64,000 nt of DNA from assembly GCF_047238185.1 (NCBI RefSeq), contig NZ_JBDFMI010000001.1:2542001-2606000 (forward strand), in the 5' to 3' direction. Shown here piece by piece: positions 25,216-34,308 of the stretch; the first letter of the stretch is position 1; the number at the start of each line of letters is the position of its first letter. This DNA is from Bacillus_AD sp047238185. Its GTDB lineage: Bacteria > Bacillota > Bacilli > Bacillales > DSM-1321. The notes beneath the pieces were generated by a model. The model saw only the letters and a program-made list of their open reading frames with translations, had not been told where the DNA came from and did not search any database. The translations under genes were made by a program, and so were the position numbers.

Positions 25216-25569
25216 TCAACCACTTTCCCTTACTAAAACAATGAGTTTCTTCAATGTATCGATCCTGGCCGTAAACAGGAATAAATCATCGTAGTTCCTT
25301 TCTGCATATTCCGCAATGACGTTTATTCCTTCCTGCAATTCCTCCACCAAAAGATGCGTATATTTTCCGTTCCAGCTAAACTGGTTGATTCGTTCAAGCT
25401 CATCGGCAATGATTTGAAATTGGTACTCTTCGGCCAGTAATCTTACCTGGACCAATTTATCCATATGTAACAGAGAGCTTAACTTTTTCCCTTGGAACGT
25501 GTATATAAATGCGACAAAATCCTTCAAATTTTCAGCTAGTAGAATCGCTTTCTTCATTTTGAAATCCAT
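25216..25569 (-). CDS. Hypothetical helical cytoplasmic protein
   Basis: A 117-aa, probably all-helical soluble protein without signal peptide or membrane segment. Leu/Glu-rich heptad-like stretches (LAEEYQFQIIADELERI, LLVEELQEGINVIAEYAE) suggest a helical bundle. ATG 25569 follows GGGAGATG. No family recognised. It stands alone between gene remnants on both sides and is convergent with nothing. Confidence 0.5.
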   Translation of the reverse strand: MDFKMKKAILLAENLKDFVAFIYTFQGKKLSSLLHMDKLVQVRLLAEEYQFQIIADELERINQFSWNGKYTHLLVEELQEGINVIAEYAERNYDDLFLFTARIDTLKKLIVLVRESG

Positions 25570-25781
25570 AGCTTCATCTCCCTGAAAATATAATGCTATG
25601 AAAAGTCTATGTTGACTAAGAACATTTAATACTAGTTATCATTTTCTTCCCTTTTAAAATAGTTTCAAATAAAAAAACCCTATTAATGGTTTCCCACTAT
25701 AGAAGGATATATGTAAAGAGGACACTGATGAAATGGATCGATTCAATAAAAAAGAGCTTAATAGAAGAAGGAGCTGACTGG

Positions 25782-26256
25782 ATGAAACTTTTTTCCACTA
25801 TAATTGGCAAGTACGCGAAGAATGGTTCAACTGGTGCGAAAGTTGAATGGACATGACCTGCTCCGCCCACGGACAGGCGGAATGGGCAACATACTGAAGA
25901 CCCTATTTCATATTATTGATGTCGAATAGAGCTGGATTCGCATTCTTCAAGGTAAAATAGCTCCATTGGATAACTTTGACCATGTTAATTCTATTGAAAA
26001 ACGAAAGAAATTGAATGAACAATACCATAAAGAAGTCAGTACTTTTGTAAATCTATGGAATCCTTCCATGGAAACTAGGATTTTGTACGAACAAACTCCA
26101 AACGGTCACATTCAGACCAGCACATGGAATGAAGTGATGCACCATATCATCGTCCATGATATCCATCATATTGGCCAACTTCCTGTATGGGCAAGAGAAG
26201 AAGGCATAACACCTGTCACGGCCAATGTGATCGGCAGAAATATATTTTCTGAATAG
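25782..26256 (+). pseudogene. DinB-family protein, disrupted
   Basis: A DinB/YfiT-type metal-binding four-helix-bundle protein with three lesions. From ATG 25782 (behind GAAGGAG) one base is missing in the T run (25789-25794). A second is missing in GAAAG near 25838-25842, where restoring an A gives EKLNGHDLLRPRTGG. TAG at 25927-25929 replaces the Tyr/His codon in DVE-x-SWIRILQG. The intact 3' part (25966-26256) keeps the metal site VHDIHHIGQLPVWAREEG. Two lesions could be sequencing errors in short runs, but the nonsense change is harder to explain that way. Confidence 0.75.
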
Positions 26257-26325
26257 AATGGGAACATTAGGCTATTTGCACACCTTCCCTCCCTCATTTC
26301 GTCGTTCATTTCGACATTGAGTTCG

Positions 26326-26343
26326 TTCATATTTAATTCATAT
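26326..26343 (+). promoter_or_regulatory. 11-bp-period direct repeat upstream of the two-component operon
   Basis: TTCATAT occurs at 26326-26332 and 26337-26343, one helical turn apart, as OmpR/PhoB-type regulators prefer. A TATAAT at 26433-26438 could be the -10 box. Autoregulation is possible. Confidence 0.35.
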
Positions 26344-26515
26344 CTTTTTTATATACTCGCCTTCTTGAAGGAAGTATAGATTGTACATACCCCTACCATT
26401 TTCTGAAGACTGATTAATCCAACAGTTCCGGGTATAATGAGGGAAGAAGGCATGATACAGATATCTGGCATACTCCTTTCGGATGTTTAAACTACACATA
26501 AAAGGAAGATGAAGA

Positions 26516-27187
26516 ATGGCAAAAATAATGATTGTCGATGACGATGCCCATGTCCGCGAACTCTTGCGCTTATTCTTAACAAAAGAGGGTTATGACCTCT
26601 ACGAAGCTGGCGACGGCTCTCAAGCATTGAATATCCTTGAGAGAATAAAAGTGGACCTGGCGATCATTGATGTAATGATGCCAAAGATGGATGGATGGGA
26701 GCTCTGCAGGGAACTGCGCATATTCAGCGACCTTCCTATCTTAATGCTGACAGCAAAGGGGGAAACATCCCAAAAAGTAAAAGGCTTCGGGCTTGGTGCC
26801 GATGACTATTTGGTCAAGCCGTTTGAACCGATCGAATTAGTCATGAGGGTGAACGCGCTATTGAAGCGGTCTAAAATTGCTTCTTCACAAACTTTGTTCA
26901 TCGGCGATGTTAAGATGGACCGCAAGCGGCATGAACTCTTTTTTAAAGGGGATCACTTGACCATTCCTTTAAAGGAATTTGAATTGTTATTCAAATTAGG
27001 AAGCTATCCTGGCAAAACCTTCTCGAGGGAAGAGCTGATTGAAGATATATGGGGCTATGATTATGAAGGGGATGAACGGACGGTAGATGTCCATATCAAA
27101 AGATTAAGGGAGCGGTTCCAAGGCACTGAATGTCCATTTCACATTAAAACCATATGGGGCTTGGGCTACCGTTTGGAAATCGCATGA
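26516..27187 (+). CDS. OmpR/PhoB-family response regulator
   Basis: A 223-aa two-component response regulator. The receiver domain shows the acidic pocket VDDD (8-10), phospho-acceptor D52 in IIDVMMPKMDGW, Thr in MLTAKG and Lys in YLVKPFEP. The winged-helix output domain (about 130-223) has LKEFELLFKLGSYPGKTFSR and IWGYDYEGDERTVDVHIKRL, a recognition-helix region very like that of HssR/YkoG-type regulators. ATG 26516 follows AAGGAAGATGAAGA. Its stop overlaps the kinase start by ATGA. Target genes are not evident next to it. Confidence 0.88.
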   Translation: MAKIMIVDDDAHVRELLRLFLTKEGYDLYEAGDGSQALNILERIKVDLAIIDVMMPKMDGWELCRELRIFSDLPILMLTAKGETSQKVKGFGLGADDYLVKPFEPIELVMRVNALLKRSKIASSQTLFIGDVKMDRKRHELFFKGDHLTIPLKEFELLFKLGSYPGKTFSREELIEDIWGYDYEGDERTVDVHIKRLRERFQGTECPFHIKTIWGLGYRLEIA

Positions 27188-28239
27188 GAAATTCAAAGGG
27201 TTATTTGAAGATGGTATTCGGCGGAGCAACCATGGTTTTGTTTATTGCTGCCTGTTTTTCTGCCGGATATTTTATTATCTATTTGCTGCCTATCCATCCC
27301 CCTCCATATATTCAGTATCTGGCAACCATATTTACCAGCTCGACCCTTATTTTCTTGATTGGCTATTTGATCCATTTCTTCAATCATGACAAGCAGCAGC
27401 GGATTTACCAGGAAATCATAACAGCCCTTAAGAAAATCGCAGGCGGCGATTTCAGTGTCAAATTGGACCTACAGGTAGAACAAAGATGGGAAATGACAGA
27501 AATCATCGACCACTTTAACCATATGACAAAGCAGCTCAAACAGATGGAGGATTTAAGGCAGGAGTTCATTTCAAATGTATCGCATGAAATCCAATCGCCT
27601 CTTACATCGATTGTCGGATTCACTCAGGCCCTGAAAACAGGCCATCTGACTCCAGAGGAGCGGAACCACTATTTATCAATCATTGAAACCGAAAGCCGCC
27701 GGTTATCCAAGCTGAGTGATAACCTGCTTAAACTGACTTCATTGGAATCAGAGCACCATCCGTTCGATCAACAGGACTACCGGCTTGATCTGCAGCTCAA
27801 AACCATTATTTTGGCATGTGAACCGAATTGGCTGAAAAAAAACATAGAAATGAATGCTGATTTGAGCAGAGTGGACATCTGTGCCGACGAAGATTTAATG
27901 AGTCAAGTATGGACCAATCTTATTCACAACGCCATAAAGTTCACGCCACATAATGGCTGCATTTCAGTAAGTCTGAAACAAACTGGCCGAGAAGCAATCA
28001 TCTCAATAACAGACAACGGAATCGGAATTTCCAAGGAAGACCAATTCCATATTTTCGAGAGATTTTATAAAGCAGACCAGGCAAGGGAGCGGACCAAAAG
28101 CGGCAGCGGCCTTGGACTTTCCATTGTTAAAAAAATTGTAGACATGCACCAAGGTTCTATCTCTGTCTCAAGCGAGCCCCAAAAAGGGACTGTTTTTACA
28201 ATCTGTTTGCCAATGCATAAAAAGGAATCCTTCCAATAA
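27184..28239 (+). CDS. Sensor histidine kinase with two adjacent membrane spans
   Basis: A 351-aa kinase, partner of the preceding regulator, started at the ATGA overlap (27184); the in-frame codons before it lie inside the regulator gene. TM1 (about 11-35) and TM2 (about 46-66) are joined by only about ten residues (PIHPPPYIQY). HAMP follows at about 67-120, the H-box ISNVSHEIQSPLTS with His134, the N-box HNAIKF, G1 DNGIGI, F-box and G2 SGSGLGLSIV. Such a short loop suggests sensing within the membrane or via a partner membrane protein. A hairpin overlapping the 3' end terminates the operon. Confidence 0.87.
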   Translation: MRNSKGYLKMVFGGATMVLFIAACFSAGYFIIYLLPIHPPPYIQYLATIFTSSTLIFLIGYLIHFFNHDKQQRIYQEIITALKKIAGGDFSVKLDLQVEQRWEMTEIIDHFNHMTKQLKQMEDLRQEFISNVSHEIQSPLTSIVGFTQALKTGHLTPEERNHYLSIIETESRRLSKLSDNLLKLTSLESEHHPFDQQDYRLDLQLKTIILACEPNWLKKNIEMNADLSRVDICADEDLMSQVWTNLIHNAIKFTPHNGCISVSLKQTGREAIISITDNGIGISKEDQFHIFERFYKADQARERTKSGSGLGLSIVKKIVDMHQGSISVSSEPQKGTVFTICLPMHKKESFQ

Positions 28240-28262
28240 AAAATCGGTTGGATTCTTTTTTC
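28226..28262 (+). terminator. Terminator after the two-component operon
   Basis: GAATCC-TT-CCAA near 28226 pairs with TTGGATTC (28249-28256), followed by six T. The left arm lies in the last codons of the kinase gene. Confidence 0.6.
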
Positions 28263-28288
28263 TATTGATGCTTGTTCCTAACCGGTTC

Positions 28289-28657
28289 CTATATCCACTG
28301 AAGAATTTCGATCCGGTTGCCGAAAGGATCGGCCACATAGATGCGGTCGGCGCCGGGCAAAAGGGAATCTTCCACCACTTTCACGCCTTTTGAACGCAAA
28401 TGCTCTTTCAGCCCACTGATATGATCTACTTCAAAAGCAGGATGCGCTTTCTTCGCAGGGATAAACGAATGTTCGATTCCTATATGGATTTGCTGTGAAC
28501 CGATAGAAAACCATACCCCTCCCCTTTCTTTCAAATGCTCAGGCTTTTCTACTTCCGCAAGTCCCAAAATGCCTCCAAAAAAAGCTCTTGCTTCTTCTTC
28601 GCTTCCTTTTGGGGCAGCAAGTTGTATATGGTCAATTCCTGTAAAATGATAGGCCAT
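28289..28657 (-). CDS. VOC-family (glyoxalase/bleomycin-resistance fold) protein
   Basis: A 122-aa single-module VOC protein. The beta-alpha-beta-beta-beta repeats are visible: FTGIDHIQLAAPKGSEEEAR with metal-ligand His, GVWFSIGSQQIHIGIE, and the second half HPAFEVDHISGLKEHL ending in VADPFGNRIEILQW with the Glu ligand. I chose ATG 28657 (MAYHF) with AGGGATG upstream; the frame is open 18 codons further. The family covers dioxygenases, fosfomycin- or bleomycin-binding proteins and lyases. Nothing pins down a substrate. Confidence 0.75.
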   Translation of the reverse strand: MAYHFTGIDHIQLAAPKGSEEEARAFFGGILGLAEVEKPEHLKERGGVWFSIGSQQIHIGIEHSFIPAKKAHPAFEVDHISGLKEHLRSKGVKVVEDSLLPGADRIYVADPFGNRIEILQWI

Positions 28658-28956
28658 AGAAATCATCCCTTCATGATTAATAATCCCTTTTATCATATAA
28701 TCATTTTCCACATAATAAAATTCAATTCATTTTATATTAATCCATAAGGCTATCTTATCATCATTAAACGACCACGATTTGAATTTTTGCTTTTTCATAC
28801 AAGGCGGCTTCCATCACCTTTACATACATAACAACATTCTTGTAGAATAACACTCTAATTGGTCTTGATACGTGTAGGCAGCCTAAAGAAAAGGAATATC
28901 ATAAGTTAGAGAGAATAGTATACAGTGCACTACACAACAAGAAATGGGGGGGCATT

Positions 28957-30183
28957 TTGTTGAAAGGTTGGAAAAATCCAATTTTGTTGTTAACAGGCAT
29001 TGGCATCTCTTACCTAGGCAATTGGATTTACTTAATTGCCTTAAATATTTCCGTTTTGCATTCAACCGGTTCTGCAGCAGCCGTTGCCGGACTTTATATC
29101 ATTAGGCCTGTAGCCGTTTTGATCACTAATATTTGGGCAGGGAGCATTATTGACCGCATCAACAAGAAGAGGCTGATGATTATTGTTGATTGTATGAGAG
29201 GCGTTTTGGTTTTCTTACTTCCTTTTCTCGATTCCATAACAGCACTATACCTTTTATTGCTGCTAATCAATATGATAGGATCCTTTTTTGGGCCTAGTTC
29301 AACGATTTACATAACCAAATTGATTCCTGCTGAAAAGCGCAAACGATTTAACTCCATTTTAGGGATGGCCAACTCGGGTGCATTTTTATTAGGTCCTGCA
29401 ATAGCGGGATTTTTAATAATGTATGTGGGTACAGAAGTATGCATCTTTATGAATGCCATTTCCTTTATGTTGTGTGCACTTTTTATCGGTTTCCTCCCGA
29501 ATATCGAGGATGCCGAGAAGCATGTAAAGGCGCTTTCACATTGGAAGACGGTTGTGCAGGATTGGCGAACGGTAAAGGAATTCGTTATAAAGGCGAAATT
29601 TTTTATGTTTATATATGTTTTATTCCAAGGGGCTTGGTTGATAGGGTTTGCCATAGATTCACAGGAAGTGACCTTCATCAAACAGCATCTGCAATTAACG
29701 GACCGGGATTATGGCTTAATAGTAAGCATAAGCGGTGTGGGTACTTTAGCCGGAGCCTTTTGTTCCGCCATAGTAGCCAACAAGATCCAGTTAAAGATGT
29801 ATATAGGGATAGGCATGCTTTTAACTTCATTGGGATATATGCTCTTTTATAGCTCCTACAACTTTTTGACAGCAACAGCATCCTTTATCTTTCTCGGTTT
29901 CTTTATGGCATTCGCAAGTACAGGCTACTCAACTTTTTTCCAAAATAATATTCCTGTAGGCATAATGGGCAGATTCGGTAGCCTTTCAGAAATGGTCCAG
30001 GGAATGATACAAATTATCCTTACCCTTATTCTTGGATTCTTGGCGGAATGGTTCTCTTTGCAGTTTGTTTGTCTTGCCTTTGCTGCAGTTGGCACATTGA
30101 TTGCACTGGCACTATTGGCCATTGCATTGATTCCTTCAAAAGGCCGCTACTTTACAGAACAGACAGAAATCATAGATCCTTAA
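28957..30183 (+). CDS. MFS transporter (12-segment exporter-type)
   Basis: A 408-aa major-facilitator protein with 12 hydrophobic segments. The motif-A-like loop between segments 2 and 3 reads AGSIIDRINKKRLMIIVDCMRG (close to the DxxxRRxxl pattern of the MFS_3/EntS-like group). A long polar central loop lies at about 180-210 (PNIEDAEKHVKAL). Translation starts at TTG 28957 or TTG 28960 behind a run of six G. No regulator is linked. Likely a small-molecule exporter; substrate unknown. Confidence 0.75.
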   Translation: MLKGWKNPILLLTGIGISYLGNWIYLIALNISVLHSTGSAAAVAGLYIIRPVAVLITNIWAGSIIDRINKKRLMIIVDCMRGVLVFLLPFLDSITALYLLLLLINMIGSFFGPSSTIYITKLIPAEKRKRFNSILGMANSGAFLLGPAIAGFLIMYVGTEVCIFMNAISFMLCALFIGFLPNIEDAEKHVKALSHWKTVVQDWRTVKEFVIKAKFFMFIYVLFQGAWLIGFAIDSQEVTFIKQHLQLTDRDYGLIVSISGVGTLAGAFCSAIVANKIQLKMYIGIGMLLTSLGYMLFYSSYNFLTATASFIFLGFFMAFASTGYSTFFQNNIPVGIMGRFGSLSEMVQGMIQIILTLILGFLAEWFSLQFVCLAFAAVGTLIALALLAIALIPSKGRYFTEQTEIIDP

Positions 30184-30192
30184 CGCCATATT

Positions 30193-30227
30193 GAAAGGTA
30201 CACCATGCTGTTATCGGTGTACCTTTC
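30193..30227. terminator. Bidirectional terminator between the MFS gene and the ABC operon
   Basis: GAAAGGTACACC (30193-30204) pairs with GGTGTACCTTTC (30216-30227) around an 11-nt loop. It lies between convergent genes. Confidence 0.75.
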
Positions 30228-30260
30228 TGTCAGCCGGGGCGGCTCATGCATATCCCGCCA

Positions 30261-31001
30261 TTATTTCAAACCGGTCGTACTAAGGAATTCCTTCGTCCTC
30301 TCTTCACTAGGATTCTCAAAAAAGCCATCCGGGTCTCCGGATTCAACAATTCTCCCGTCATGCATGAACACCATGCAATCCGCCACCTCTCTGGCAAATC
30401 CCATTTCATGTGTAACAATGACCATGGTCATTCCTTCTTCGGCCAATTCCTTCATTGTAGTCAGTACTTCCCCTACTAATTCTGGGTCCAATGCCGAGGT
30501 AGGTTCATCAAAAAGCATAATATCCGGCTTCATCGCTAAAGCTCTTGCAATAGCAACACGCTGCTTTTGCCCTCCTGATAACTTATTCGGATAAACATCC
30601 GCTTTATCTTCAAGCCCGACTTTTTTCAATAACGCCATCCCTTCTTGTCTGGCTGTCACTTTTTTTACTTTCTTAACCATGAGCGGCCCTTCTATGACAT
30701 TTTCAAGAACTGTTCTGTGCGGAAATAGGTTGAAATGCTGGAAAACCATTCCTACCCTTTGGCGGACTTTATTAATATCATGCGACTTCCTGGATATTTC
30801 CTGCTGGTCAATGATGATTTTTCCGCTGTTTTTCTTTTCCAGGAAGTTGATGCAGCGTAGGAGCGTACTCTTCCCAGAACCACTCGAGCCGACAAGGCAG
30901 ACAACATCCCCTTCATTCACCGTCAAATCGATATCTTTCAGAACATGCAGGTTTCCAAAGGATTTATTTAGCTTTTCGATCCGTATCAATTCTTTTTCCA
31001 T
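30261..31001 (-). CDS. Polar amino-acid ABC importer, ATP-binding subunit (GlnQ/ArtM type)
   Basis: A 246-aa ATPase of the polar amino-acid uptake family. Walker A is GSSGSGKSTLLRC (about 38-50), the Q-loop lies in MVFQHFNLFPH, the signature is LSGGQKQRVAIARAL (about 143-157), Walker B IMLFDEPTSALDPE, and the switch His is in VIVTHEMGFAREVAD. ATG 31001 follows AAGGGGG. Last gene of the operon (binding protein, permease, ATPase); two copies would energise the importer. Confidence 0.88.
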   Translation of the reverse strand: MEKELIRIEKLNKSFGNLHVLKDIDLTVNEGDVVCLVGSSGSGKSTLLRCINFLEKKNSGKIIIDQQEISRKSHDINKVRQRVGMVFQHFNLFPHRTVLENVIEGPLMVKKVKKVTARQEGMALLKKVGLEDKADVYPNKLSGGQKQRVAIARALAMKPDIMLFDEPTSALDPELVGEVLTTMKELAEEGMTMVIVTHEMGFAREVADCMVFMHDGRIVESGDPDGFFENPSEERTKEFLSTTGLK

Positions 31002-31014
31002 GTTTCATTCCCCC

Positions 31015-31680
31015 TTATCGGTCATATACGGACATTCTCTTTTCCATTAAATTCACGGCGATAGTCAGAATGGCGACAAGGATGAGATAATAGACCGCAA
31101 CTATCAATAAGTAAGTCATTTCATCAAAGTTATTGCTTCCGAGTGTAGTAGATACATTGAACAATTCATCCATTGATATGAAAGCAGCAAGAGAAGAGTC
31201 CTTCAGTCCGATAATAAATTGGTTTCCAAGCGGCGGCAGTGCGCTCCGAAATGCCTGAGGAAGGATAATCCTTCTCATCGTCAAAGCTTTGGACATCCCC
31301 AAGGAACGCCCTGCCTCTGATTGGCCGGAGTCAACTCCCTGAATGGCCCCCCGGAAGATTTCTGCTATGTACGCTCCGTTATGGAAAGCCAACGCTAAAG
31401 CGGCTGCCCAAAAATCCGGAATCAGGAAGATCTTGCTGATCCCAAAGTACAAAATGAAGATCTGGACAATCAAAGGGGTCCCTCTGACTAAAAAGATATA
31501 GATATCCGAAATAAAACCTAAAACCTTGCTTTTCGTTAGTTTTAAAAGTGCAAAAACCAGCCCGATCACGATGCCGATTATAAGTGCTACCACAGTCAGT
31601 TTAAGCGTCAACCACATAGCATCCAGAAAGACGCCTTTTGTATCATATAAGGTTTGGAAAAAATGAGCCAAACTCCACAC
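31015..31680 (-). CDS. Polar amino-acid ABC importer, permease subunit
   Basis: An integral membrane subunit of up to 221 aa with about five hydrophobic segments and the EAA-loop of the His/Glu/Gln permease family: EAGRSLGMSKALTMRRIILPQAFRSALPP (about 141-169, key residues E, G and the IxLP). The segment VRGTPLIVQIFILYFG is also diagnostic. The frame begins at GTG 31680 just after AAAGGA. TTG 31671 has better spacing and may be the true start (MAHFFQTL). Confidence 0.85.
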   Translation of the reverse strand: MWSLAHFFQTLYDTKGVFLDAMWLTLKLTVVALIIGIVIGLVFALLKLTKSKVLGFISDIYIFLVRGTPLIVQIFILYFGISKIFLIPDFWAAALALAFHNGAYIAEIFRGAIQGVDSGQSEAGRSLGMSKALTMRRIILPQAFRSALPPLGNQFIIGLKDSSLAAFISMDELFNVSTTLGSNNFDEMTYLLIVAVYYLILVAILTIAVNLMEKRMSVYDR

Positions 31681-31695
31681 TTCCTTTCCCGATAT

Positions 31696-32475
31696 CTATT
31701 TTTCCGGTTTTTCTGTAATGTCCTCCCCGAAATACGTTTTGCTGATAGCTGCTAACGTTCCATCCTCGTGCAGCTTCTCTAGGGCATTATTTATATCCTT
31801 TATTAACTGGGGATTATCCTTCGGTACAACAATTGCCTGCTCACTTCGGTCAATCAATTGCTGCGCTTTGATTTTAAACCCTTCTTTTATGGCTGTCTTT
31901 CCTGTCACAAAATCGGTAATGACAGCATCATGGCGGCCGATACTCAAAGCATTGAGAGCTGTTATATCACTATCGTACATTTTGATCGTATCTGTATACT
32001 TGGAGGCCGTATCAGCGTATGTTGATCCTTTTGCCACAGCCACTTCCTTTCCTTTAAGGTCATCTACCGTCTTTATTCCACTATCAGGCCGGGTAAAAAT
32101 TTGCGGCCCTGAATAATAATAAGGATCTGAAAACAGCATATGTTTGCTTCGTTGCTTGTTAATAGTATGGCTTGCCACGGCAGCATCCGCGCGTCCTGAT
32201 TTCACACCTTCAATAATCCCCTTGAATTTAATTCTCTTCGGGACAGGCTTCAATCCAAGTTCCTTAGCCACCGCCTTACCAACTTCAACATCGAATCCGG
32301 TAACCTCCATATTGTCCTTCACATAGCTGAATGGTTTGAACTCTCCGGAAGCCGCATAGACAAATTCGCGATTATGTATTAGTTTTGCCCCGCTTTCAGT
32401 ACGGTCCTTCTCCGCGCAGGCCGTAAGGGCCAAACAGAGAGCAACCGCTACAGCCGCAGACCAAGCTTTTTTCAT
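31696..32475 (-). CDS. Amino-acid-binding lipoprotein of the ABC importer
   Basis: A 259-aa extracytoplasmic solute-binding protein of family 3. The signal peptide ends in the lipobox LTAC (Cys20), so the mature protein is lipid-anchored. SGEFKPFSYVKDN and VTGFDVEVGKAVAKELG form the first ligand-contact region; ADAAVASHTINKQRSKHMLF and VAKGSTYAD follow as expected. Sequence resembles cystine/glutamine-type binding proteins (TcyA, YckB-like), but the ligand is not certain. ATG 32475 with GGGGGAAG upstream. First gene of the operon; a 7-bp dyad lies in its leader. Confidence 0.85.
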   Translation of the reverse strand: MKKAWSAAVAVALCLALTACAEKDRTESGAKLIHNREFVYAASGEFKPFSYVKDNMEVTGFDVEVGKAVAKELGLKPVPKRIKFKGIIEGVKSGRADAAVASHTINKQRSKHMLFSDPYYYSGPQIFTRPDSGIKTVDDLKGKEVAVAKGSTYADTASKYTDTIKMYDSDITALNALSIGRHDAVITDFVTGKTAIKEGFKIKAQQLIDRSEQAIVVPKDNPQLIKDINNALEKLHEDGTLAAISKTYFGEDITEKPEK

Positions 32476-32508
32476 TCCACTTCCCCCTTTACTGTTTATT
32501 CCAAACTT

Positions 32509-32526
32509 GGTTATTATTAAATAACC
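32509..32526. promoter_or_regulatory. Inverted repeat in the leader of the amino-acid importer operon
   Basis: GGTTATT (32509-32515) and AATAACC (32520-32526), spaced by 4 bases, lie about 35 bases upstream of the binding-protein gene. Candidate operator. Confidence 0.35.
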
Positions 32527-32642
32527 TTATTTACAACATTCAAACCTCCTTAATTAATTTTCCAACATAATAACTATTATTCTAAGATGCATGAATAAGC
32601 GTTTCACTGAATCTTTAAAGTTATTTTTATAAAATAAAACAA

Positions 32643-32674
32643 CAAAAAAGCCACGATCACTATAGATCATGGCT
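32643..32674 (-). terminator. Terminator of the phasin-UbiB kinase operon
   Basis: AGCCACGATC (32649-32658) pairs with GATCATGGCT (32665-32674). On the minus strand a T run follows. Confidence 0.8.
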
Positions 32675-32693
32675 AACCAAAGGGAATCTTTTT

Positions 32694-34307
32694 CTACTTT
32701 TTCCATCTTTTTTTGATGACGCCTATCAGTAAAAAGCTGCTTAATATGCATGAAACCAAAAATCCAACTATGCCGAACAAGGGAATATCCAATACTTGGG
32801 GTTTCATATTAGTGGTGGATATAAGACTGGATCCGATTAAAAGTGCTGCTGATATAATACATATGATCATTTTATCGACCATATGGTCCAGCTGGCGGGT
32901 TGGTTCTTCCGCTCCAGTAACATCCAGGTTGAATTTAGCTTGCCCTTTCAGCATCAGCTTAAGAACATCTGACAATTGCGCTGGGATTTCACTGGCCTTT
33001 TTGGCTGTCACCAACAAAGATTTACCGTTATTTTTCAATTCCTGTTTCAGATCGAAGTCTTTGAGCGCAGTAGCGGTCAAATGATTAATCGCTATCTCCA
33101 TGAAGTTGACATCCGGGCAGCATTCACGCAATACACCTTCAATTGTCAGAATACCTCTGGCGAGCATGGTGATTCCCGATGGCGCTTTAATGCGGTGGGA
33201 ATGGCAAAGGTCCAGCATTTCACGCACCAATTCCCCAAGGTTCAATTCGCCCAAGTCCAAATCGCTGTATTTGTTCAGCATATCCTCGATATCCGCATAT
33301 AATCGGCTATGGTTAACGGTCCTAGAACTGGTTCCAAAGGATAATACAACATTCTTCAATTCAAATACATCGTGGTCGACTATTGCTTTGACGGCCGTCT
33401 TCAATAATTGCTGGTCTTTACGGTTCAGCCTGCCGACCATGCCAAGATCCAGCCACACGATTTTGCCTTCCCTTACCCATATATTCCCCGGGTGCGGGTC
33501 AGCATGGAATACGCCATCTTCCAGAACTTGCTTCACGTAATTGGCCGCAAGCTTAATGCAGACTTCATGTAAATCATAGCCCAGTTCTTCAAGTTTCTTC
33601 GTTTTATTGATTTCGGTCCCATTCACATATTCCATCACAAGCAGTTTCGACGTTGACAGCTGGAATTCCATTTCTGGGAAAGCAATGTAAGTAATGCCTT
33701 CATTCAATACAGATAGTTCCCTGCAATTGTTCGCCTCGAGCACAAAATCCATTTCCTGCTGGGAAACAACCCACATTTCTTCCAATACGCTATTGAAATC
33801 AATGACATCTATCGGGCTTTCTATCAATTTCAACAGCTTTGCGGCTTTGCGGATCAACGTAATGTCCCGGGACATGGTTTCTTTTATCCCTGGCCGCTGC
33901 ACCTTTACAACCGCCTTTCGCCCATCGCGTAACATCACCCTATGGACCTGGGCCATCGATGCAGAACCAAGAGGCTTTTCCTCAATTTCAGGAAAAACCT
34001 CTTCAGCAGGCAAACCGTATTCTTGTTCAATCAATTCGATAACAGTCTTAAATGGGATTGGTTTTACTTCTCCCCTGAGTTTTGCCAGCTCATCACAATA
34101 GCGTTGGGAAAGAACATCGGAACGCATGCTCATGATCTGGCCAATTTTTATATATGTAGGACCCAAGTCTTCAAGGATCAGACGCAGCTTTTCAGGCGTC
34201 ATTCCATGGATGATTTCATGACGCTTCAGGACATTTACTATTTCTCTAAGCCGTAATGATGTGGTTTCTTCCTTTTTTTTCTTAGTCAGCTGCTTGTCCT
34301 TGCTCAT
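32694..34307 (-). CDS. ABC1/UbiB-family atypical kinase (AarF-like)
   Basis: A 537-aa membrane-attached UbiB-type protein kinase-like ATPase. The family marks are present in order: the KxGQ motif GPTYIKIGQIMSMRSD (about 50-65), the Ala-rich loop PLGSASMAQVHRV, VVKVQRPGI with the catalytic Lys, HADPHPGN (catalytic loop) and WLDLGMVGR (metal loop). Two membrane helices close the protein (about 487-505, 512-530). Relatives support ubiquinone or isoprenoid-lipid metabolism; bacilli lack ubiquinone, so a role in lipid or menaquinone handling is inference. It starts one base after the phasin-like gene stops. Confidence 0.85.
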   Translation of the reverse strand: MSKDKQLTKKKKEETTSLRLREIVNVLKRHEIIHGMTPEKLRLILEDLGPTYIKIGQIMSMRSDVLSQRYCDELAKLRGEVKPIPFKTVIELIEQEYGLPAEEVFPEIEEKPLGSASMAQVHRVMLRDGRKAVVKVQRPGIKETMSRDITLIRKAAKLLKLIESPIDVIDFNSVLEEMWVVSQQEMDFVLEANNCRELSVLNEGITYIAFPEMEFQLSTSKLLVMEYVNGTEINKTKKLEELGYDLHEVCIKLAANYVKQVLEDGVFHADPHPGNIWVREGKIVWLDLGMVGRLNRKDQQLLKTAVKAIVDHDVFELKNVVLSFGTSSRTVNHSRLYADIEDMLNKYSDLDLGELNLGELVREMLDLCHSHRIKAPSGITMLARGILTIEGVLRECCPDVNFMEIAINHLTATALKDFDLKQELKNNGKSLLVTAKKASEIPAQLSDVLKLMLKGQAKFNLDVTGAEEPTRQLDHMVDKMIICIISAALLIGSSLISTTNMKPQVLDIPLFGIVGFLVSCILSSFLLIGVIKKRWKK

Positions 34308-34308
34308 A

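Noticed and set aside
26516..28239. Assignment of the two-component system as the BceRS partner of the exporter at 2-5 kb
   Set aside because: They are over 20 kb apart, the kinase has a HAMP domain that typical BceS proteins lack, and the regulator looks closer to HssR/YkoG. Kept only as a question in the findings.
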